Origin: an uncultured Porphyromonadaceae bacterium
GTDB taxonomy: Bacteria > Bacteroidota > Bacteroidia > Bacteroidales > Muribaculaceae
Assembly (NCBI GenBank): GCA_900541865.1
Contig: UQLO01000007.1
Location: 12,446-76,445 of the forward strand
Length of the DNA: 64,000 bases
Reading direction: 5' to 3'
Within the stretch, counting starts at the first letter, position 1, and each line of letters opens with the position of its first letter. The notes beneath the pieces were generated by a model. That model searched no databases and was not told the DNA's origin. It saw only the letters and a program-made list of their open reading frames with translations. Made by a program: the position numbers and the translations under genes. Of the stretch, positions 43,402-51,860 are shown piece by piece.

Positions 43402-43602
43402 ATGAAAGTTGAGATAAACTACAAGCCGATAGAGGCTCCCCGGGGAATAAAGCTCGAAGAACTGCTGCGTCGCGAAGGTATCGCCCTGACCGGAGCGGCC
43501 GTGGCGGTCGACAACAAGGTGGTGCCTCGTCGCGACCTTTCCTCCTTTGAAGTGGAGGAGGGTATGAAAATAACCGTTATACGCGCCGTGTGCGGCGGAT
43601 GA
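43402..43602 (+). CDS. thiS: ThiS sulfur-carrier protein
   Basis: Ubiquitin-like carrier whose C-terminal thiocarboxylate gives the sulfur of the thiazole ring. 66 residues with strand pattern VEINYKPIEAP, the LLRREGIALTGAAVAVDNKVVPRRDL core and the required C-terminal Gly-Gly (AVCGG). ATG 43402 gives the usual length. First gene of the thiamine operon, behind the TPP riboswitch; 12 bp before the fusion gene. ThiF activates its C-terminus and ThiG uses it. Confidence 0.95.
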   Translation: MKVEINYKPIEAPRGIKLEELLRREGIALTGAAVAVDNKVVPRRDLSSFEVEEGMKITVIRAVCGG

Positions 43603-43614
43603 TTTACCGGCGCC

Positions 43615-44802
43615 ATGAAGCTGACAGCCATAACGCCGCCCTACTTCTACACCGGTGAGGCCCGAGCCATAGAGCGCGTGCTGCGCCGGCCGGAATATGA
43701 ACGGGTGTATGTGCGCAAGCCCGGATGCACAGCGGCCCGACTTGCAGCACTCATAGAGGGCATCGACCCGTGCCTTCGCCAACACATAGCCATCGGCGAC
43801 CATCTTGAGCTTGCCTCCGACCTGGGAGTGGGAGCCGTGCATCTGTCGGGGCGCTCGCCGGTGCCTCCCCCCGGTTGGAGCGGCGCCATAGGCCGCAGTT
43901 GCCACTCTTCGGAGGAACTCCGACAGCATATCGACTCGGCCGACTATCTGTTTATTTCGCCGATTTTCCCTTCGCTGAGCAAGCCGGGCTACGGCGTAGG
44001 GTCGACTCTGCTGGCCGACCCGGCCCTACAGGCTCTTCTTATCGGCGACACCGGCGAAAAGATAGTTGCCCTCGGCGGCGTGGAGCCGGCTCGGTTCGAT
44101 AAGTTGCGCCAAGCAGGCTTCCGGCGCGCCGCCATGCTCACGGCGGCGTGGCGCCCCGAGATGAGTGCGGCCAACTTCCGTCTGCAGCTCATCACTCACC
44201 CTATGGCCGGCTTCGACCCCGTGGAGCAGACGCGTCGCGCTCTGGAAGGTGGGTGCCGCTGGGTGCAGCTGCGCGGCAAAAACCTTTCCGACAGCCTGCT
44301 GGTAGACTATGGCCGCCGAATGGCCGAGCTCTGCCGTGGCGCCGGCGCTACTCTGATTGTCGACGACCGCGTGGACCTTGTGGAGACCATAGGGGCCGAC
44401 GGTGTGCATCTTGGTCAGAAGGATATGCCTGTCGACCAAGCCCGCCGCATATTGGGGCCCGGCGTGATAATAGGCGCCACGGCTAATACTCCTCAGCAGA
44501 TAGCGCGCGCCGGCAGCCTCGGCGCCGACTATGTTGGCTACGGACCCTTCCGCTTCACTACTACCAAGGAGAATCTCAGCCCCGTGCTCGGACTGGAGGG
44601 CTACCGCGAGGCCGTCGCTTTCTGTCGCCGCAACGGCATCGACATGCCCATAGTGGCAATAGGGGGTATAGAGCCGGCCGACGTTGCCTCCATAATGGCT
44701 GCCGGCGTGGCCGGCATAGCCGTCAGCGGAACCATAGTAAAGGCATCCGATTCCACCGCGGCAACAGCCGAATTGGTGGCAATACTCGAAAAAAAGAAAT
44801 AA
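43615..44802 (+). CDS. thiE: Fused TenI-like and ThiE (thiamine-phosphate synthase) protein
   Basis: 395 residues, twice the usual length, with two ThiE/TenI-type barrels in tandem. The N-terminal half (about 1-195) matches the short TenI-like proteins of Bacteroidales thi operons: ITPPYFYTGEARAIERVL, HLSGRSP, SCHSSEELRQHIDSADYLFISPIFPSLSKPGYG and IVALGGVEPARFDKL. The C-terminal half (about 196-395) is a full ThiE: VQLRGKNL, LIVDDRVDLVETIGADGVHLGQ, ATANTPQQIARAGSLGADYVGYGPFRFTTTK and PIVAIGGI. ThiE joins the pyrimidine and thiazole moieties; TenI is a thiazole tautomerase in Bacillus, so the fusion may couple the two steps. That coupling is inference. Confidence 0.88.
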   Translation: MKLTAITPPYFYTGEARAIERVLRRPEYERVYVRKPGCTAARLAALIEGIDPCLRQHIAIGDHLELASDLGVGAVHLSGRSPVPPPGWSGAIGRSCHSSEELRQHIDSADYLFISPIFPSLSKPGYGVGSTLLADPALQALLIGDTGEKIVALGGVEPARFDKLRQAGFRRAAMLTAAWRPEMSAANFRLQLITHPMAGFDPVEQTRRALEGGCRWVQLRGKNLSDSLLVDYGRRMAELCRGAGATLIVDDRVDLVETIGADGVHLGQKDMPVDQARRILGPGVIIGATANTPQQIARAGSLGADYVGYGPFRFTTTKENLSPVLGLEGYREAVAFCRRNGIDMPIVAIGGIEPADVASIMAAGVAGIAVSGTIVKASDSTAATAELVAILEKKK

Positions 44803-44822
44803 ACAAACATAAATTTGAATAA

Positions 44823-45596
44823 ATGAACGACATACTTACCATAGGAGGCCGACAGTTTACCTCGCGCCTCTTTGTAGGCACCGGCAAATTCCGCTCCAAC
44901 GAGCAGATGGAAGCCGCCATCAAAGCGTCGGGTTCGCAGATGGTAACAGTGGCTATGAAACGCATCGACATGGATAATGCCGACGACGATATGCTCCACC
45001 ACATTATGAGCCCCGATATTCAGCTGCTGCCCAACACCTCGGGGGTGCGCAATGCCCGTGAGGCTGTCTTCGCCGCCAATCTGGCCCGCGAGGCTTTCGG
45101 CACCAACTTCATAAAGCTCGAAATACACCCGGACCCCCGATATCTTCTGCCCGACCCCGTTGAGACCCTGGCCGCCACTGCCGAGCTGGCCAAAGACGGC
45201 TTCGTGGTGCTGCCCTATATTCAGGCCGACCCCGTGCTTTGCAAGCGTCTTGAAGACGCCGGCGCCGCAACGGTTATGCCCCTTGCCGCACCCATAGGCT
45301 CCAACAAGGGATTGGTGACCCGCGAGCTGCTGCGAATCATCATCGAGCAGTCGGCTGTCCCCGTGGTGGTGGACGCCGGCCTGGGGCTGCCCTCCCATGC
45401 CGCCGACGCCATGGAGATGGGAGCCGATGCCGTTCTGGTCAACACCGCCATCGCCGTTGCCGGCCGACCCGAAGAGATGGCCCGCGCCTTTGCTGCCGCC
45501 ACCGCCGCCGGTCGACAGGCCTACCTTGCCGGTCCGGGCCGCGTGAGCGACTGCGCAAACGCCTCCTCGCCCCTAACCGCTTTCCTCACCGACTGA
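44823..45596 (+). CDS. thiG: Thiazole synthase
   Basis: Forms the thiazole phosphate from deoxyxylulose 5-phosphate, dehydroglycine and ThiS thiocarboxylate. 257 residues: [19 protein letters not shown] at the start, the Schiff-base Lys in [18 protein letters not shown] (about 98), [35 protein letters not shown] and the closing [30 protein letters not shown]. It follows the fusion gene by 20 bp and precedes thiH by 10 bp. Confidence 0.98.
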   Translation: MNDILTIGGRQFTSRLFVGTGKFRSNEQMEAAIKASGSQMVTVAMKRIDMDNADDDMLHHIMSPDIQLLPNTSGVRNAREAVFAANLAREAFGTNFIKLEIHPDPRYLLPDPVETLAATAELAKDGFVVLPYIQADPVLCKRLEDAGAATVMPLAAPIGSNKGLVTRELLRIIIEQSAVPVVVDAGLGLPSHAADAMEMGADAVLVNTAIAVAGRPEEMARAFAAATAAGRQAYLAGPGRVSDCANASSPLTAFLTD

Positions 45597-45606
45597 GCCG
45601 ACGCCT

Positions 45607-46737
45607 ATGTTTTCAGAATATCTTGCCCGGAACTACGACTGGGACGAAACCACACACCAAATAGAGGCCATGACCGCCGACGACGTTGTGGCCGCTCTGG
45701 GTCGCGACCGTCTTACCGACCGCGACTTCATGGCCTTGGTGTCGCCGGCAGCCGCTCCCTTCATCGAGCAGATGGCGCGCCGCTCGCAGCTGCTCACCGA
45801 GCAGCGCTTCGGAAAGACGGTGTCGATGTTTGTGCCGATGTATATCACCAATTCGTGCTCCAACTCGTGTGTCTACTGCGGGTTCAACTGCCATAATAAA
45901 TTTGCACGCGTCATCCTCACCCCCGAGCAGATAAAAGCCGAATGTGAGGCCATCAAGAAACTCGGTCCCTTCGAGAACCTCCTCATTGTTACGGGCGAAA
46001 ATCCCCGACAGGCCGGAGTAGACTATCTTGAGGAAGCCCTCAAGGTATGCCGACCGTACTTCAGCAACCTCACCATCGAGGTGATGCCTCTGTCGGCCGA
46101 CGACTACCGGCGTCTGACTCGCTCGGGCCTCAACGGCGTGGTGTGCTTCCAGGAAACCTACAACCGCGCCCGCTACAAAGTATACCACCCGGCCGGAATG
46201 AAGAGCAACTTCCAGTGGCGCGTCGACGGGTTCGACCGTATGGGTCAGGCCGGCGTCCACAAAATAGGTATGGGAGTGCTCATAGGCCTGGAGGACTGGC
46301 GCACCGACGTCACCATGATGGCGCGCCACCTCAGCTATCTGCGCAAGCGCTACTGGCAGACCCGCTACTCCGTGAACTTTCCGCGCATGCGACCCTCCGA
46401 GAGCGGTTTCCAGCCAAACGTGGTGATGAGCGACCGCGAATTGGCCCAGCTCACTTTCGCCTTCCGCATTTTCGACCCTGATGTCGACATTTCCTATTCC
46501 ACCCGCGAGAACCATGAATTCCGCAACAATATGGCCACCCTCGGCGTGACCACCATGAGCGCCGGCTCCAAAACCGAGCCGGGCGGCTACGCCACTTATC
46601 CGGACGCTCTGGAGCAGTTTGCTATCAGCGACGACGCTTCGCCCGCGCGGGTGGCCGCCGACCTGCGTGCTTTGGGCCGCGAGCCGGTGTGGAAGGACTG
46701 GGACCGCATTTTCGACTTCGCTGACTCCCTGCAATGA
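45607..46737 (+). CDS. thiH: Tyrosine lyase (dehydroglycine synthase), radical SAM
   Basis: Radical-SAM enzyme that cleaves tyrosine to give dehydroglycine for ThiG; an anaerobe's route, in contrast to ThiO. 376 residues. The C-x3-C-x2-C cluster motif is in NSCSNSCVYCGFNC (about 80-93). The family end block GSKTEPGGYA (about 322) and a helical C-terminus are present. It overlaps thiF by 4 bp. Choosing ThiH instead of ThiO fits an oxygen-sensitive lifestyle. Confidence 0.97.
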   Translation: MFSEYLARNYDWDETTHQIEAMTADDVVAALGRDRLTDRDFMALVSPAAAPFIEQMARRSQLLTEQRFGKTVSMFVPMYITNSCSNSCVYCGFNCHNKFARVILTPEQIKAECEAIKKLGPFENLLIVTGENPRQAGVDYLEEALKVCRPYFSNLTIEVMPLSADDYRRLTRSGLNGVVCFQETYNRARYKVYHPAGMKSNFQWRVDGFDRMGQAGVHKIGMGVLIGLEDWRTDVTMMARHLSYLRKRYWQTRYSVNFPRMRPSESGFQPNVVMSDRELAQLTFAFRIFDPDVDISYSTRENHEFRNNMATLGVTTMSAGSKTEPGGYATYPDALEQFAISDDASPARVAADLRALGREPVWKDWDRIFDFADSLQ

Positions 46738-47453
46738 ACATATCCGACAAAGCCGCCCATCCCCGCTATCGCCGGCAGACAATGCTCCCCGGCTGGAGTG
46801 TACAAAGGCAGGAGCGACTGCTGCGGTCGACCGCCCTGGTGGTTGGCCTGGGCGGTCTGGGTTCGGCTGTGGTGGTATACCTGGCGGGCGCCGGCGTCGG
46901 ACACCTCATTCTTGCCGACCCCGACACGGTGAGCGTCACTAATCTTCAGCGGCAGGTGCTCTACACCCAAAGCGACCTCGGACTGCCGAAAACACTCTGT
47001 GCCGCCCGCCGCGTCGCCGAGATGAATCCGCATGTGGGCGTCACCACCGTGGCCGACGGCCTCACCGCCGACAATGCCGCCGAACTCACAGCCCGCGCCG
47101 ACATTGCCGTCGATTGTACCGACAATTTCGCTGCCCGCTACCTTCTGGACGATGCCTGCGCCGCCTCCGGCACTCCATGGGTGCACGGCTCGCTCGGTGA
47201 GATGTCCGGACAGGTGTGCGCCTTCAACCTCGGCGCCGGCCTGCGCTACGCCGACCTCTATCCCGACCGCGCCGAACTTTGCCGGCAAGGTCGCGCCGAA
47301 GCCGGCGTTATAGGTCCTGTGGCCGGGGCTGTAGGCTCGCTCCAAGCAGTGGAGGTGCTCAAAATACTGGCAGGAGGCTATCCTTCGGCCGAAGGCAAGC
47401 TTCTGCTCCTCGACCTGGCCGTGCCGACTCTCTCGGTGGCCGACATACTGTAA
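46734..47453 (+). CDS. thiF: ThiF, ThiS adenylyltransferase
   Basis: E1-like enzyme that adenylates the C-terminus of ThiS. 239 residues: the ATP loop in ALVVGLGGLGSAVVVYLAGAGVG (about 34-56), DPDTVSVTNLQRQVLY, the DCTDNFAARYLLDDAC catalytic segment (about 132) and AGVIGPVAGAVGSLQAVEVLKIL near the end. The two CxxC zinc pairs and the Cys just before AGVIG that E. coli ThiF uses to bind ThiS are not seen; a single Cys lies a few residues earlier (ELCRQG). This suggests the shorter zinc-free type. It overlaps thiH by 4 bp and lies 30 bp before the methyltransferase. Confidence 0.9.
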   Translation: MNISDKAAHPRYRRQTMLPGWSVQRQERLLRSTALVVGLGGLGSAVVVYLAGAGVGHLILADPDTVSVTNLQRQVLYTQSDLGLPKTLCAARRVAEMNPHVGVTTVADGLTADNAAELTARADIAVDCTDNFAARYLLDDACAASGTPWVHGSLGEMSGQVCAFNLGAGLRYADLYPDRAELCRQGRAEAGVIGPVAGAVGSLQAVEVLKILAGGYPSAEGKLLLLDLAVPTLSVADIL

Positions 47454-47483
47454 AAAAAACAAACACATAATACCCCCTAAAAA

Positions 47484-48185
47484 ATGTCAAAAGGATTCGA
47501 CAAATACGCCGCCCGCTACGACGCGTGGTTTATGGAAAACCCCAATGTGCTTCTGAGCGAAGTGCGCCTTGTAGCCTCTGTGCTGGCCTCTTCGAAGCGC
47601 ATACTTTCGATAGGCTGCGGAAGCGGACTGTTCGAGCAGTTTCTGCGCCGCGACTTCGGCATCGACATCACCGACGGTGTGGAACCCTCCCACTCCATGG
47701 CCGAGATAGCCCGCAAGCGCGGACTCAGCGTGGTGGAAGCCACCGCCGAGGAATACGACTACCCGGCCGGCGAATACGACACCATACTCTTCAACGGCTG
47801 CCCGAGCTATATCACCGACCTCCGCGGCGTAATAGCCAAAGTGGCCGACGCCCTCCCCTCCGGCGGCCGCATAGTGCTCATCGACGTGCCCAAAGAGAGC
47901 TCCTATGGTCTGCTCTACAATCTTGCCAAGGCCGTCGGCAGCTGGGACAATCCTCTTCTCGAAGGCACTTTCCCGCCAAACCCTTACCCCATAGAGCTTG
48001 TCAAACAAGCCAACTGGCGCACCACAGCCGAAAAAATCGAATTGCTTAAAGAGTGCGGCTTCGATAACCTCACCTTCGCCCAGACCCTCACCACACACCC
48101 TCTCTACAGCGACCGCCGGGCCGAGGAGCCCTCCGAAGGCTACGACCGCGGAGACTATGTGGCCATCACCGCCGTAAAACCTTAA
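47484..48185 (+). CDS. Class I SAM-dependent methyltransferase in the thiamine operon
   Basis: 233 residues. The SAM-binding motif is ILSIGCGSGLFEQFL (about 37-51), the acidic residue ends the next strand (ITDGVEPSHSMAEIAR), and DTILFNGCPSYITDLRG plus LPSGGRIVLIDVPKES complete a Rossmann methyltransferase. The C-terminal 80 residues (LLEGTFPPNPYPIELVKQANW ... YDRGDYVAITAVKP) form a small cap. It is not a known thiamine enzyme but is spaced 30 bp after thiF and 21 bp before tenA, so it is under the same riboswitch. The substrate is unknown; a thiamine-related or pyrimidine-salvage step is a guess. Confidence 0.85.
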   Translation: MSKGFDKYAARYDAWFMENPNVLLSEVRLVASVLASSKRILSIGCGSGLFEQFLRRDFGIDITDGVEPSHSMAEIARKRGLSVVEATAEEYDYPAGEYDTILFNGCPSYITDLRGVIAKVADALPSGGRIVLIDVPKESSYGLLYNLAKAVGSWDNPLLEGTFPPNPYPIELVKQANWRTTAEKIELLKECGFDNLTFAQTLTTHPLYSDRRAEEPSEGYDRGDYVAITAVKP

Positions 48186-48206
48186 TCCATTTTCAGCAAC
48201 ATTGCC

Positions 48207-48860
48207 ATGACCTCCTGGACTCAAGAGATGGAAGCCGCAACCGACGGCATCTACCAAGCTATTATCCGTCTGCCCTTCATCACCCGGCTTGCCGACGGCA
48301 CACTCGAGGCAGATACCTTCCGCCGCTATATCGCCCAAGACTCCCTCTACATCAACCAGTACAGCAAAGTGCTGGCCCATATAGCCTCGCGCCTCGACCG
48401 CAGCGACTGGACGGAAGCCTTCCTGGGTTTTGCCGCCGACGGTGTTGCCGTCGAAAAAGGTCTCCACTCCCTTTACGTCGCCGAGGCCGCCGAGGATATG
48501 TCGCCCGCCTGCCTGTTCTACACTTCCTTTCTGCGCTCGCAGGCTCTCGAGCCGGTCGAAGTGGAGGCAGCCGCCGTGCTTCCGTGCTTCCTCATCTATC
48601 TCAAAGTCGGCTTGCACATAGCGGCCACACAAAGCGGCGGAAGCGCCAATCCCTACCACGACTGGATCGCTACCTACAGCGACGAAGCTTTCAGTCGCTC
48701 CTGCGACAAGGTGTCCGAAATACTCAACACCATGGCCCGCACCGCCGACCCGCAGCTAAGAACCCGAATGAGCAACGCATATAAGGAAGCCGCCCGCCAG
48801 GAATGGCTCTTCTGGCACAGCGCATACCAAAACCTCAAATGGCCCGCCGAACTGATATGA
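48207..48860 (+). CDS. tenA: TenA aminopyrimidine aminohydrolase (thiaminase II)
   Basis: Salvages thiamine breakdown products: hydrolyses aminopyrimidine to HMP, and cleaves thiamine slowly. 217 residues of the helical TenA fold. The conserved Asp is in YIAQDSLYINQYSKVL (about 48-63), the catalytic Cys in AAVLPCFLIYLKVG (about 131) and a YSDEAFSRSCDKVSEI segment follows. It precedes thiD with an ATGA overlap at 48857-48860. Its presence beside ThiD, without ThiC in the operon, suggests pyrimidine salvage. Confidence 0.93.
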   Translation: MTSWTQEMEAATDGIYQAIIRLPFITRLADGTLEADTFRRYIAQDSLYINQYSKVLAHIASRLDRSDWTEAFLGFAADGVAVEKGLHSLYVAEAAEDMSPACLFYTSFLRSQALEPVEVEAAAVLPCFLIYLKVGLHIAATQSGGSANPYHDWIATYSDEAFSRSCDKVSEILNTMARTADPQLRTRMSNAYKEAARQEWLFWHSAYQNLKWPAELI

Positions 48861-49687
48861 ACAGCACTCTAACCTATCCCCGCGCTCTATCCATAGCCGG
48901 CTCCGACCCTTCCGGAGGCGCCGGACTCCAGGCCGACCTGAAAGCCTTTTCCGCTTTGGGCGTATACGGCGCCACGGCCGTGGTCGCCGTTGTCGACGAA
49001 AACACTTGCGGCGTCTACGGCGTGCACCCCATTCCCGTCGAATTCGTCAAAGGCCAGATTCGCTCCGTGCTCTCCGACATAGGAGCCGACGCCGTAAAAA
49101 TCGGCATGCTCCATTCCTCGGAACTGATAAGGGTCGTGCGCGACACACTGTTGGAATATCCCGAAGCCACCAAAAATATAGTGGTCGACCCGGTGATGGT
49201 AGCCACTTCGGGCGACCCTCTGCTGCTGCCCGAGGCGATTGCCACCTTGCGCGACGAGCTTATGCCCTACGCCGCTGTGATAACTCCAAACCTCCCCGAA
49301 GCATCCATCCTCCTTGGAGCCACAATCGACCACCAGGACCAATTCGAGGACGCCGCCCGCCAACTCAGCGCTCTCTATCCCGGCCGACAGGTTTCGGTGA
49401 TGCTCAAAGCCGGTCATCTGGCCGACGAGCAACTCACCGACATATTCTACAATGCCCGCACCGACAGCACGCTGCGCCTGAGTTCGCCGCGTGTCGACAC
49501 TCCGAATACCCACGGCACCGGATGCACCTTCTCCTCGGCAATAGCGGCATGGCTGGCACGGGGCGCCGACCTCGACACCGCCGCACGCCGGGCAAAGGAA
49601 TACCTCGCCGCCGCAATTGTCGCCGGCGCCCGCTACCAAATCGGCCGCGGCCACGGCCCCGTACACCACTTCCACTCACTCTGGTAA
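48857..49687 (+). CDS. thiD: Hydroxymethylpyrimidine (phosphate) kinase
   Basis: Phosphorylates HMP and HMP-phosphate to the pyrophosphate used by ThiE. 276 residues: ALSIAGSDPSGGAGLQADLKAF at the start (pyrimidine site), VVDPVMVATSGDPLL (about 115), ITPNLPEASILLG and the GTGCTFSSAIAAWLA anion hole with its catalytic Cys near the end. ATG 48857 overlaps the tenA stop and gives the normal N-terminus; the alternative start inside tenA would add 18 residues unlike the family. Last gene of the operon. Confidence 0.97.
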   Translation: MNSTLTYPRALSIAGSDPSGGAGLQADLKAFSALGVYGATAVVAVVDENTCGVYGVHPIPVEFVKGQIRSVLSDIGADAVKIGMLHSSELIRVVRDTLLEYPEATKNIVVDPVMVATSGDPLLLPEAIATLRDELMPYAAVITPNLPEASILLGATIDHQDQFEDAARQLSALYPGRQVSVMLKAGHLADEQLTDIFYNARTDSTLRLSSPRVDTPNTHGTGCTFSSAIAAWLARGADLDTAARRAKEYLAAAIVAGARYQIGRGHGPVHHFHSLW

Positions 49688-49838
49688 AAGCCGCCAATAA
49701 TGTCTTTTGCTGTAACGCGCTGATTTACAAAAAAATAAATTATTATGTTTTTCAGCATGTTTTCTTGCTTATTCAAGTTTAATTGACTTATTTTGCATCT
49801 AAGTCCCGAATTTGGGATTGGATTAAAACTTGAATAAG

Positions 49839-50891
49839 ATGAAAAGACTAATTATTGCGGCGGCGATGGCTGCGGCGGCCGGAGGACTATGGGCGCAGGA
49901 CATCGACTCCGAGCACGGCTACGGCACCTATACTCCCGGTGTGGATTTCACGGCCGACAACGGTCTTAAGTTCAGTATTCTGGGGTATGCTCCTTTCAGA
50001 GCGTCGGTGCGCAACTCCGGTTCCATATGGTACAGTGGTCATGAGGCTTACGACAATCTCAGTCTGCCTGCCGACGAGGCTTACACTCATTGCGGCACGG
50101 GCGAATACAGCGGCGACATCGTGGTGGACAACACCGTTCGCATCGGCAGCTGCGACTTCACCGTTAACCGCATCGGCTATGCCGCTTTCGCCTCCTGCCC
50201 GGAACTGACTTCGGTGTCTCTGCCCGGCACGCTGAGCGACGTGCGCCGAGGCGCTTTCTATGGCTGTACTGCTCTTGCTCAAGTGGATATAGCTGCGGCG
50301 CCGGAAGGAAAAGCGGGCCGTACTGCTCTCTACCCGGCTGTTTTCAGAGGTTGCACAGCCCTGCGCAAAGTGAATCTCGGCGACGCCTGGATGGTCTACG
50401 AGGGCATTTTCGGCGACTGTCCGGCCCTGACGGAAGTCACCATGCCGACCGACGGCCCCCAGCTCAACGTCTTTTTGGGCCGCAATTATTTCGGGCTGAC
50501 TAAAATCACCTGCACCAGCTCTGACCCGGCACAGGAAGAGAGCGCTGACAAGGTGTTCTTCTCCGACGATGAGTTTGCTAATACACTGGTGGTGGTGCCC
50601 GACGGCTCTGAGGCTGCCTACCGCAGCCACCCCGTTTGGGGCCGCTTCGCCAACATCCTCGAGCAGAGCGGAGCCTCGGTGACTGCCGTCGAAGCCGACA
50701 CCGCCTGGAGGGTAGTCAGGACCGGTGCTTTGAGCGCACAAATCAATGGCGACCACGAAGGACTCACTGTCTACCGCGCCGACGGGCGCCTTGTTGCCTC
50801 TGTGGCTGCCGGAGACGCTTCCTTCAGTGTGCCCTCCCGGGGTTTATATATCGTTTTCGGCTGCGGCCGCTCACAAAAAATAATATTCTGA
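49839..50891 (+). CDS. BspA-like leucine-rich repeat surface protein with sorting-like tail
   Basis: 350 residues. Signal peptide (about 1-20). Repeat units of the BspA (LRR_5) type: IGYAAFASCPELTSVSLPGTLSDVRRGAFYGCTALAQVDI and FRGCTALRKVNLGDAW. A C-terminal tail, LTVYRADGRLVASVAAGD ... PSRGLYIVFGC, looks like a short T9SS sorting domain. It is surface-exposed or secreted, perhaps in adhesion as with BspA of Tannerella, but that is inference. ATG 49839 is preferred over the TTG nine bases earlier. It is followed after 3 bp by a shorter paralogue. Confidence 0.8.
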   Translation: MKRLIIAAAMAAAAGGLWAQDIDSEHGYGTYTPGVDFTADNGLKFSILGYAPFRASVRNSGSIWYSGHEAYDNLSLPADEAYTHCGTGEYSGDIVVDNTVRIGSCDFTVNRIGYAAFASCPELTSVSLPGTLSDVRRGAFYGCTALAQVDIAAAPEGKAGRTALYPAVFRGCTALRKVNLGDAWMVYEGIFGDCPALTEVTMPTDGPQLNVFLGRNYFGLTKITCTSSDPAQEESADKVFFSDDEFANTLVVVPDGSEAAYRSHPVWGRFANILEQSGASVTAVEADTAWRVVRTGALSAQINGDHEGLTVYRADGRLVASVAAGDASFSVPSRGLYIVFGCGRSQKIIF

Positions 50892-50894
50892 CAC

Positions 50895-51725
50895 ATGGCT
50901 CTCAAAAATATACTCTCCGTGCTGGCCATAGCGACCGCAACACTGTGCGCGCCTGCACAGGACAAGGAAACATACGTCTTCGACGGCAGCTTTACGCCGG
51001 CTCGCACCGGCAGCGACGCCGGGCTGAACTTTTGGGTCAAAAGCGTAGAGCCCTTTGAGGCTGTGGTGATGGGCGCCGAACCTCTCACCATCACGGGGCG
51101 ACCCTCCGAAGATGCACTCGCCCCGGACGAGGCATATATGACCTTCGCCTCCGCCGGATATGCCGGCGATGTAGTTATCCCTCCTGTGCTCCAACTCGAA
51201 AGCTGTTCCTACGTTCCGGTTGGCATCGGCTATGGTGCCTTCGCCAACTGCACCGGCTTGACTTCCGTAGCCTTGCCGCGCTATCTGACCACGTTGAGCC
51301 GAGGCGCCTTCTACGGTTGCACGGCCCTGACTGAGGTGACGCAAGCCCGCATTGTGCCCAACAAAAAGCCCGGCAACGCATGGTGGTGCACTTTCTTCCC
51401 GGATGCTTTCCGGGGCTGCACAGCACTGCGCAAGGCTGATATTTCCAATGCCGATTTCGTTTGGGACGGCATCTTCGCCGACTGCCCGGCCCTCGAAGAG
51501 GTCACCGTCAGCACCGCCGGCAACCAGCTCAACGCTTTTCGCGGGCATAACACCACCGCACTGCGTGCGATAACCTGCGTGGGCAAAACGCCGGGCGAAT
51601 ACACCGACACCTCGGTATTCACCGAGGCCGAGTACGCTGCCGTCGACGTTACCGTGCCGGCCGGCTCGCTTGCCGCCTACCGGACACACCCCGTCTGGGG
51701 CCGCTTCGCCAAGCTCCACGAATAA
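50895..51725 (+). CDS. BspA-like leucine-rich repeat protein, paralogue without tail
   Basis: 276 residues, clearly homologous to the preceding gene along its length: signal-like start (ALKNILSVLAIATATLCAPAQ), a matched middle (GYGAFANCTGLTSVALPRYLTTLSRGAFYGCTALTEV), FRGCTALRKADI and AAYRTHPVWGRFAKLHE at the end, which aligns with AAYRSHPVWGRFANILE of the first. It stops there, so it lacks the 65-residue tail of its paralogue. Tandem duplication followed by loss is likely. Whether it is retained in the periplasm or secreted by other means is unknown. A strong terminator follows. Confidence 0.78.
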   Translation: MALKNILSVLAIATATLCAPAQDKETYVFDGSFTPARTGSDAGLNFWVKSVEPFEAVVMGAEPLTITGRPSEDALAPDEAYMTFASAGYAGDVVIPPVLQLESCSYVPVGIGYGAFANCTGLTSVALPRYLTTLSRGAFYGCTALTEVTQARIVPNKKPGNAWWCTFFPDAFRGCTALRKADISNADFVWDGIFADCPALEEVTVSTAGNQLNAFRGHNTTALRAITCVGKTPGEYTDTSVFTEAEYAAVDVTVPAGSLAAYRTHPVWGRFAKLHE

Positions 51726-51776
51726 AAGCCCAAGGACGGCGAGCTAACCGGAAGCTCGCCGTCCTTTTGGGCTTTT
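51726..51776 (+). terminator. Long terminator after the BspA-like pair
   Basis: A 20-bp stem (51726-51745 with 51753-51774; one 2-nt bulge) followed by a T run. It begins at the stop codon. The stem core GGCGAGCT resembles the repeat arms near 10.8 and 11.1 kb. Confidence 0.85.
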
Positions 51777-51834
51777 TCAAATTTCCTACAGCCCATTCGG
51801 AATGGGATTATTTCTTTTGATGCGGAAAAATTGC

Positions 51835-51842
51835 TAACTTTG
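51835..51842 (+). promoter_or_regulatory. -7 element of lepA
   Basis: TAACTTTG, 18 bp before the lepA start. A TTTG lies only 15 bp upstream, so the -33 element is imperfect. Confidence 0.55.
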
Positions 51843-51860
51843 CAGCAAATATAGCTGAAA

